From positions 1 to 28,174 of the forward strand of contig JALOSK010000007.1 in the NCBI GenBank assembly GCA_025458465.1: a DNA stretch of 28,174 bases, in the 5' to 3' direction. Within the stretch, counting starts at the first letter, position 1. Each line of letters starts with the position of its first letter. The translations under genes and the position numbers were made by a program. A model generated the notes under the pieces. It worked only from the letters and a program-made list of their open reading frames with translations. It did no database searches and was not told the origin of the DNA. Below, one piece after another: positions 23,006 to 28,174 of the stretch. This DNA comes from Sandarakinorhabdus sp. (GTDB lineage Bacteria > Pseudomonadota > Alphaproteobacteria > Sphingomonadales > Sphingomonadaceae).

Positions 23006-23490
23006 ACCAGGCTGACCATCACGCCGCCTTCGGCTTCGTCGGGGTTGACGGTCAATTGCAGGGCGCGGCCGCTGGCCTTGTCGGTGAGGGCCAGCATGCG
23101 CCCGGCGCCCATCGCCACTTCGGCTTCTACCGACAGGCCTTCGGCCTTGGCCTTGTCCCGGTAGAAGCCGATCACGTCGGCCATGCTGGCCTTTGTGCGG
23201 AAATTGACCATGCCCTTGGCCTCGCCCTCGGCGCCGGTCACCGCGCTCAGGATCCGTGCATCGGCGTAAAGCGGCGCGAAGGCGGGCAGGTTTTCGGGCG
23301 CGGCGATGCCTTCGTCGCCGCCGCCATAGCGCACGGTGGCCTCCTTGCCGTCCTTGTCGGTCACGGTGGCGGTGACGCCATCACCGCTGCTGTCGATGCT
23401 CACGCCTTCCTGCTTCTTCTCGCTGCCGCAGGCAGCCAGCAGCAGGGCAGCGGCGGTCAGGCCGAAAATCTGTTTCGTCGCGGATGTCAT
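22981..23490 (-). CDS. Small predicted lipoprotein, unknown function
   Basis: A 169-aa protein with a lipoprotein signal: basic start, hydrophobic L-T-A-A-A-L-L-L-A-A and lipidated Cys21 (lipobox L-A-A-C). After it come acidic and Lys-rich residues (G-S-E-K-K-Q-E-G), then an alpha/beta domain with F-R-T-K-A-S-M-A-D-V-I-G-F-Y-R-D-K-A near 97-114, resembling periplasmic proteins with a 'FYR/K' helix. No family is named with confidence. GGGGGAA lies seven bases before the ATG at 23490. It follows the LytTR gene on the same strand after an 80-base gap that shows no clear terminator. Confidence 0.8.
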   Translation of the reverse strand: MTSATKQIFGLTAAALLLAACGSEKKQEGVSIDSSGDGVTATVTDKDGKEATVRYGGGDEGIAAPENLPAFAPLYADARILSAVTGAEGEAKGMVNFRTKASMADVIGFYRDKAKAEGLSVEAEVAMGAGRMLALTDKASGRALQLTVNPDEAEGGVMVSLVYDGGKAG

Positions 23491-23570
23491 GGCGCTTCCC
23501 CCGAATGCCGATCAAGGCCGTGATGGTGGCCCGGCGGGGAAATTTCGGCAACCCCAAAGGGAGGTGGGCC

Positions 23571-24362
23571 TTACAGGAAGCGCGCCACCACGTCGCGATA
23601 GCTGCGCGACACCTTCACCTGGGCGCCGCTGCCCAGCACGAGGAAACATTCGCCGTTGGTGTGGGGCTTCACGCTCTTGATATTGTCCAGATTGACGATG
23701 GTGGAACGGTGGATGCGCTGGAACTTGCGCGGATCGAGCCGCTTTTCCAGATCCTTCATCGTCTCGCGCAGCACCAGCGTCTGATCGCCGGTGTAGATGC
23801 ACATGTAATCACCGGCAGCATCGATGCGCTCGATATCGCCCACGTCGACACGGAAGATCTGCCCGCGATCCTTGATGTTGAGCACCTTCTCGAACCGGCT
23901 GGCCTGCGGGGATTCGCCCAGATCGTCGGGCAGCGCTTCGGGCGCCACTTCCGACAATATTTCCTTCAGCCGTTCGGCGCCCTGCGCGCCCTGCCTTTCG
24001 GCAAGCCGCTGGCGCACGCGTTCGATGGTGGCGGCCAGCCGGTCTTCCTCCACCGGTTTCAGCAGATAATCCACCGCCTGCGCCTCGAAGGCTTTCAGCG
24101 CATGCTGCATGAAGGCGGTGACGAACACGAACAGCGGCGGATCGATGTCCGACAGGCCGGAAACGACGGAAAAGCCGTCGAAGCCCGGCATCTGGATGTC
24201 CAGGAACACCAGATCGGGCTTGTGGGTGCGGATGGCGCGAATGGCTTCGCGGCCATTGGCGCAGCGTTCGATGATCTCGATATCGTCGAACGGCTGCAGC
24301 CGCAGTTCGAGGCCCTGGATGGCCAGGGGCTCGTCGTCAACAAGGATGGTGCGAATGGTCAT
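23571..24362 (-). CDS. LytTR-family response regulator
   Basis: A 263-aa two-component regulator. The receiver domain (1-120) has the acidic pair D-D-E at 9-11, phosphoacceptor Asp55 in V-F-L-D-I-Q-M-P-G, Thr82 in V-F-V-T-A-F and Lys102 in L-L-K-P-V. A linker (about 120-160) leads to a LytTR DNA-binding domain (about 165-263) with I-D-A-A-G-D-Y-M-C-I-Y and F-Q-R-I-H-R-S-T-I-V-N-L-D-N-I. The ATG is four bases after the kinase stop and has no Shine-Dalgarno sequence, so translation is probably coupled to the kinase. Such regulators bind paired direct repeats; no target site was identified here. Confidence 0.93.
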   Translation of the reverse strand: MTIRTILVDDEPLAIQGLELRLQPFDDIEIIERCANGREAIRAIRTHKPDLVFLDIQMPGFDGFSVVSGLSDIDPPLFVFVTAFMQHALKAFEAQAVDYLLKPVEEDRLAATIERVRQRLAERQGAQGAERLKEILSEVAPEALPDDLGESPQASRFEKVLNIKDRGQIFRVDVGDIERIDAAGDYMCIYTGDQTLVLRETMKDLEKRLDPRKFQRIHRSTIVNLDNIKSVKPHTNGECFLVLGSGAQVKVSRSYRDVVARFL

Positions 24363-24366
24363 GGGC

Positions 24367-25494
24367 TTACATTTGGGGTGCCAGCACCGGCGATGCAACC
24401 GCCGGCGTGGTCGTCTGCGGTGCAGCGTCGGTCTGGAACGGCACGTCGATCAGCACGATCAGGCCGTGCGGTTCGTTGTCGGCCAGTTCGAGCCGGTGAT
24501 CCTCGCCATAGCTTTGCAGCAGCCGCTCGCGAATGTTGGCCAGCCCCACGCCCGTGCCGCCCGCTTCGGCCGGCACCGCGCCCAGCCCCGGCCCGGTATC
24601 GGCGATGGTGATCACCAGCCGCGCCCCCATGCGCCGGGCATCCACCAGAATGTCGGCCCCGTCTTCGGATGGGGTGACGGCATATTTGATGGCATTCTCG
24701 ATGATCGGCTGCAGCAGCAGCGACGGCAGGCGGGCTTCCATCACGTCGGGCGCGATGTCGAAGCGGGTGCGCAGGCGATTTTCAAAGCGGGTGCGCTCGA
24801 TATCCAGATAGAGCTTCAGCGCCTCGGCCTCCTGCGCCACCGTGGCCAGCCCCTCGCGTTCGCCCACCAGGCTATAGCGCAGGAAGCTGGCCAGGCGTGA
24901 CAGCATGGCGTTGGCGCGATCCGTCTGCTTCAGCAGCACCAGGGTGGAGATGCTGTTGAGCGTGTTGAACAGGAAATGCGGATTGAGCTGATAACGCAGC
25001 ATGGCCAGCTGCGCGCTGTTGGCCTGCGCCGCCATGTTCAGCATCCGCTCTGACTGTTCGGCCAGCAGCAGATAATAGTTGATGCCGTAATAAAGACCGG
25101 TCCACGCGCCGAGCACCGCGAAATCCAGCAGGATGGCGCCCAGGAACTCGATGCCCTGTGGCTGCCAGCCGGGCTGATAGAAGGTGGCATGTGCCCACAC
25201 TTCCAGCACCGAAAACAGCGCCGAGGCACCGGCCAGCAGCAGCGCCGTCACGGTCCAGGTCCATACCGGTTTCATGGTGATCAGCCGGCGATAGGCGGCG
25301 GCCAGCAGCAGCGTGATCGAAAAACCGGTGGCGGTCACGATCACCGCCGGCAGCACGAACGCCAGGCCCATGGAATTGGCCAGGCCCGAAAGCGCGCGCA
25401 GCAACAGATAGGCCAGCCAGCCGCCGCCCTGCAGGATCCAGAAGGCGCGGTTCTTGTCGTGGAAAAAGCCGGTGCGCAGGCGGGTTTCAAGCAT
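24367..25494 (-). CDS. LytS/YehU-type sensor histidine kinase
   Basis: A 375-aa membrane sensor. Four hydrophobic stretches (about 18-38, 43-66, 78-100 and 117-145) form the sensor part. A short coiled segment leads to the His-kinase domain, with phosphoacceptor His173 in Q-L-N-P-H-F-L-F-N-T-L-N. The ATPase has the N box L-L-L-Q-P-I-I-E-N-A-I-K-Y-A and the G-box motifs D-T-G-P-G-L and G-G-T-G-V-G-L-A-N-I-R-E-R-L. The tail is Pro/Thr-rich. There is no large extracytoplasmic domain, so the signal is probably sensed in the membrane. ATG at 25494 is chosen over an in-frame TTG at 25506; neither has a clear Shine-Dalgarno sequence. It pairs with the LytTR regulator downstream. Confidence 0.93.
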   Translation of the reverse strand: MLETRLRTGFFHDKNRAFWILQGGGWLAYLLLRALSGLANSMGLAFVLPAVIVTATGFSITLLLAAAYRRLITMKPVWTWTVTALLLAGASALFSVLEVWAHATFYQPGWQPQGIEFLGAILLDFAVLGAWTGLYYGINYYLLLAEQSERMLNMAAQANSAQLAMLRYQLNPHFLFNTLNSISTLVLLKQTDRANAMLSRLASFLRYSLVGEREGLATVAQEAEALKLYLDIERTRFENRLRTRFDIAPDVMEARLPSLLLQPIIENAIKYAVTPSEDGADILVDARRMGARLVITIADTGPGLGAVPAEAGGTGVGLANIRERLLQSYGEDHRLELADNEPHGLIVLIDVPFQTDAAPQTTTPAVASPVLAPQM

Positions 25495-25576
25495 CGCTGC
25501 CGACAATAGCGTTTCGGGCGGAAAAGGCCAAATCGCGCCGCTGGCCAGCCGCCGCAGCGCCGGCTAGGCTGATGTG

Positions 25577-26197
25577 ATGGGCCTTTCCGCGACGCATCTT
25601 CAGGCCAGTCTGGCTGCGCTGGCCGTCGATCATCCGGCGGTGGCGGCGGCGCTGGCGGCGCATGGCCATCCCGAACCGCGGGTGCGCCCGCGCGGCGCGG
25701 CCACCATGATGCGGGCCATCGTGGCGCAACAGGTGTCTACCCGTGCCGCCGCCAGCATCTGGGCCCGGCTGGAGGCGGCCTGCGGCGGCGACATGGACGA
25801 TCTGGCCCGCGTGGCGGCCACGCCGTTCGATGTGCTGCGCAGTGCCGGGCTTTCGGGGCAGAAGGCCAGTTATGTGCACGCACTGGCCGAAGCGGTGACC
25901 GCAGGGCATCTCGATTTTGCGGCGCTGCCGGAGGAGGACGAGGCGGCCATCGCGCTGCTGTCGTCGGTGAAGGGCATCGGGCGCTGGTCTGCCGAAATCT
26001 ATCTGCTGTTCGCCGAAGGCCGGCCGGATGTGTTCCCGGCCGGCGATCTGGCGCTGCAGGTGCAACTGGGCCGTCTGCTGGGCGAGGAGACGCGCCCCAC
26101 GGAACGGCGCGCCCGCCTGCTGGCCGAACCGATGCGGCCGCACCGCGGCGCGCTGTCGATCTTCCTCTGGCACAATTACAATGTCGTCGCGCTCTGA
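25577..26197 (+). CDS. DNA-3-methyladenine glycosylase II (AlkA-type, HhH-GPD)
   Basis: A base-excision repair enzyme that removes alkylated purines. The protein has 206 aa, the length of short AlkA homologues without the enteric N-terminal domain. It has I-V-A-Q-Q-V-S-T-R-A-A (48-58), the helix-hairpin-helix V-K-G-I-G-R-W-S-A-E (131-140) and catalytic Asp157 in F-P-A-G-D-L-A-L-Q. Trp61, which follows I in A-S-I-W, is typical. ATG at 25577 is used; a GTG one codon upstream is also possible. It is divergent from the sensor kinase and probably cotranscribed with the RNA methyltransferase 12 bases downstream. Confidence 0.93.
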   Translation: MGLSATHLQASLAALAVDHPAVAAALAAHGHPEPRVRPRGAATMMRAIVAQQVSTRAAASIWARLEAACGGDMDDLARVAATPFDVLRSAGLSGQKASYVHALAEAVTAGHLDFAALPEEDEAAIALLSSVKGIGRWSAEIYLLFAEGRPDVFPAGDLALQVQLGRLLGEETRPTERRARLLAEPMRPHRGALSIFLWHNYNVVAL

Positions 26198-26209
26198 TAT
26201 GGGCGCCTG

Positions 26210-27046
26210 ATGCAGCCCAATTTTCAACCGCGCATCACCGACGTCACCTCGCCCGCCAACCCGGTGCTGAAGAGCCTGAAAAGCCTTTCCGAGAAGAAGG
26301 GCCGGCGGGAGGCCGGGCAATTCCTGGCGGAGGGTTTGCGCGTCTGCACCGAGGCGCTGGCCGCCGGCCATGTGCCCACAACGCTGGTGTTCACGCCCGA
26401 GGCCGAACGCCATCATCTGACGCAAGCCCTGATCGCCGCGACGGCGGCGGCGCGCGGCACCGCCTTGCGCACCACGCCCGATCTGATGCAGCGGTTGACC
26501 GGCAAGGACAATGCCCAAGGCGTTGCCGCCGCCTATCCCATCCCCGACACATCGTTGGCGCGCATCGACCGCAGCACCGCCAATCTGTGGCTGGTGGCGG
26601 AAAATCTGAAGGACCCCGGCAATTTCGGCACCATGCTGCGCACCTGCGATGCCACCGGGGCCGGCGGCGTCATCCTGCTCGATCAAAGCTGCGATCCGTT
26701 CAGTGTGGAGGCCGTGCGTGCCAGCATGGGCGCGCTGTTCAGCCGGCAGGTGGCGCGGGCTTCGGGCGCGGCGTTTTTCCAGTGGCTGCGCGCTGGCGAT
26801 GGGCAACTGGTTGGCGCGGCGCTCGACGGGCGCACCATCGATTATCGCGCGCACCAGTACAAGGCGCCCTGCTTCCTGTTCATGGGCAACGAACAGTCCG
26901 GCTTGCCCGCCGATTATGCCGCGCAGTGCGATGCGCTGGTGAAGCTGCCGATGCTGGGCACGGCCGACAGCCTGAACGTCGCGGTGTGCGCCGGCGTGCT
27001 GCTTTATCATGCGCTTGGCCAGTTGGGTGACGTTTCGGTCATTTGA
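26210..27046 (+). CDS. TrmH/SpoU-family RNA 2'-O-methyltransferase
   Basis: A 278-aa knotted SPOUT methyltransferase acting on rRNA or tRNA ribose. An N-terminal substrate-binding domain (about 10-110, with G-Q-F-L-A-E-G-L-R at 36-44) precedes the catalytic domain. The three SpoU motifs are present: N-L-K-D-P-G-N-F-G-T (132-141) with Arg144, F-M-G-N-E-Q-S-G-L-P (224-233) and L-G-T-A-D-S-L-N-V-A-V (249-259). The exact target nucleotide cannot be given; members of this type include RlmB-like and TsnR-like enzymes. It follows the glycosylase gene by 12 bases. Confidence 0.93.
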   Translation: MQPNFQPRITDVTSPANPVLKSLKSLSEKKGRREAGQFLAEGLRVCTEALAAGHVPTTLVFTPEAERHHLTQALIAATAAARGTALRTTPDLMQRLTGKDNAQGVAAAYPIPDTSLARIDRSTANLWLVAENLKDPGNFGTMLRTCDATGAGGVILLDQSCDPFSVEAVRASMGALFSRQVARASGAAFFQWLRAGDGQLVGAALDGRTIDYRAHQYKAPCFLFMGNEQSGLPADYAAQCDALVKLPMLGTADSLNVAVCAGVLLYHALGQLGDVSVI

Positions 27047-27098
27047 CGCCGCCCCGCCCGGCGCCCACGGTTCCGGGACAACAGGGGAGCTGCACGAC

Positions 27099-28174
27099 AT
27101 GAAGAAAATCCTGGCCCTGCTGCTGGCGCTAACCGCCGGCACTGCGCACGCTGCCGGCATCACCGCGCTGGTGGGCGGGCGGCTGATCGACGGCCAGGGC
27201 GGGCCACCCTTGGCCAACAGCGTGATCCTGGTGGACGGAGAGCGCATCGCCGCCGTCGGTACGGTCGCAACGCTGCCAGTGCCGGCCGGGGCCACCGTGG
27301 TTTCCACCGAAGGCATGGATGTGTTGCCCGGCCTGTGGGACATGCACGTCCACCTGATGATCAACGGCCACGCCGATTATACCCATTGGGACAAGGCCTA
27401 TCTCGATCGCTTCGGGCCGGAAATCATGCCGGCCAGCGCCGTGCAGCTGCTGCTGGCCGGTGTCACCAGCGCGCGCGATCTGGGCGGGCCCTTGCAGGAA
27501 TCCATCGCCATCCGGGAAGATGTGAAGGCCGGCCGCAAGCCGGGCCCGCGCCTTTATGTGTCTGGCCCCTTCCTGCAGAAGAAACCCTATCCCGGCACCG
27601 AGGCGTTCCGCTGGGGTGTGGACAGTCCCGAAGATGCCCGTGCCAAGGTGCGCAAGCTGAAGGCTGCCGGCGTCGATGTGATCAAGCTGGTGGACCAGGA
27701 CGAAGTGGGCGAAGCGACGACCCGCGCCATCGTGGACGAAGCCCACAAGCTGGGCCTGAAGGTGGTGGGCCACAGCCACCTGCCCGAAGAAATCCGCATC
27801 GGCCTGAAGACGGGCATCGACAATTTCGAACACACCGGTCTGGGCGCGGCGCCGCGCTACCCGGATGACATCATGGTGGCGCTGGAAGCCCGCGCCGCCG
27901 AGGGCCGGGTGCGGGGCAGCCCGCTTTACTGGACGCCGACGATCAGCGGCCTGTTCAATAACGCCAGCCTTTTGACCAACCCCGAAAAGCTGGACGATGC
28001 CTGCTGGCAGCGCGGCCTGAAACCGGACACGGTGGCCGACATCAAGGCCTCGCTGAAGGATGTATCGGCGCTGGAATACAACCAGCTCACCCCGCGCCGC
28101 AAACCCACGCTGGACACCAAATTCGCGCAGCTGCGCAAGGCCGGCGCCATCCTGCTGATCGGGACGGACAGCGG
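27099..28174 (+). CDS. Exported metal-dependent amidohydrolase (3' end outside the window)
   Basis: 358 codons are visible and the frame is open to the window edge. A signal peptide (M-K-K-I-L-A-L-L-L-A, cleavage after A-H-A near 18) precedes an amidohydrolase TIM barrel. Metal ligands are in place: H-V-H at 83-85 in P-G-L-W-D-M-H-V-H-L, the carboxylated-type Lys196 in V-I-K-L-V, His225 in V-V-G-H-S-H, His245 in F-E-H-T, and the Asp of G-T-D-S at the last visible codons. This is the imidazolonepropionase/prolidase-like subtype of exported amidohydrolases, which may act on peptides or imides. GGGGAG lies nine bases before the ATG. It follows the methyltransferase by 52 bases. Confidence 0.9.
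   Translation, partial: MKKILALLLALTAGTAHAAGITALVGGRLIDGQGGPPLANSVILVDGERIAAVGTVATLPVPAGATVVSTEGMDVLPGLWDMHVHLMINGHADYTHWDKAYLDRFGPEIMPASAVQLLLAGVTSARDLGGPLQESIAIREDVKAGRKPGPRLYVSGPFLQKKPYPGTEAFRWGVDSPEDARAKVRKLKAAGVDVIKLVDQDEVGEATTRAIVDEAHKLGLKVVGHSHLPEEIRIGLKTGIDNFEHTGLGAAPRYPDDIMVALEARAAEGRVRGSPLYWTPTISGLFNNASLLTNPEKLDDACWQRGLKPDTVADIKASLKDVSALEYNQLTPRRKPTLDTKFAQLRKAGAILLIGTDS

Noticed and set aside
25487..27364. 625-codon minus-strand open frame opposite alkA and the RNA methyltransferase gene
   Set aside because: Both plus-strand genes have full catalytic motifs; the antisense translation shows no domain.

Overview
The window is GC-rich chromosomal DNA, about 65-70% G+C by eye. It looks like an alphaproteobacterium, most likely a sphingomonad (order Sphingomonadales). 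The reasons are the division/wall gene order mraZ-rsmH-ftsL-ftsI-murE-murF-mraY, the ubiG/lysC/ptsP neighbourhood typical of Alphaproteobacteria, the L28 sequence, and MraZ, FtsL and MurE variants of the alphaproteobacterial kind. Genus cannot be fixed from this stretch. No prophage, insertion sequence, tRNA, rRNA or CRISPR array was seen. The region is mostly housekeeping DNA, and its surprises are internal damage or remodelling of core genes and unusual non-coding structure.

Layout. (1) 1-6688, minus strand: the start of the dcw cluster, transcribed right to left and tightly packed with ATGA or TGATG overlaps. A 379-base leader (6689-7067) carries a candidate promoter, a 10-base-phased TGG(G/A) array resembling a MraZ operator, and two DnaA-box-like 9-mers. 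(2) 7068-8324, minus: a small membrane protein and a cysteine synthase. (3) 8405-10957: a divergent orphan solute-binding lipoprotein, then two small exported glycine-zipper proteins. (4) 10932-12719 recQ, then an exported phytase-like esterase-domain protein and a GNAT acetyltransferase. (5) 14441-15270: rpmB with a clear promoter and terminator, and a divergent YciI-like protein. A 285-base gap rich in perfect hairpins follows. (6) 15556-19975, minus: an overlapping lysC - nitronate monooxygenase - ptsP operon, with a perfect 56-base tandem duplication in the lysC leader. (7) 20132-23005, plus: ubiG, a YCII/DGPF protein, a VOC protein and an alpha/beta hydrolase. (8) 22981-25494, minus: a small lipoprotein and a LytS/LytTR two-component pair. 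(9) 25577-28174, plus: an AlkA-type glycosylase, a TrmH/SpoU RNA methyltransferase and an exported amidohydrolase cut by the window end.

How the parts relate. Region 1 makes cytoplasmic peptidoglycan precursors (MurE, MurF, MraY) and septal wall (FtsI, FtsL) under probable MraZ control. Region 6 combines entry to the aspartate pathway, which supplies lysine and the meso-diaminopimelate used by MurE, with the nitrogen phosphotransfer enzyme I.

The most notable observations are two apparent in-frame losses of normally conserved blocks. MurE lacks the G-x-G-G-D-R-D loop with its diaminopimelate-contacting arginine, near 1781-1789. LysC lacks the core of its first ACT domain, near 19172-19177. 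Both were judged by comparing the translations with remembered family sequences, so they need an alignment and read-level confirmation.
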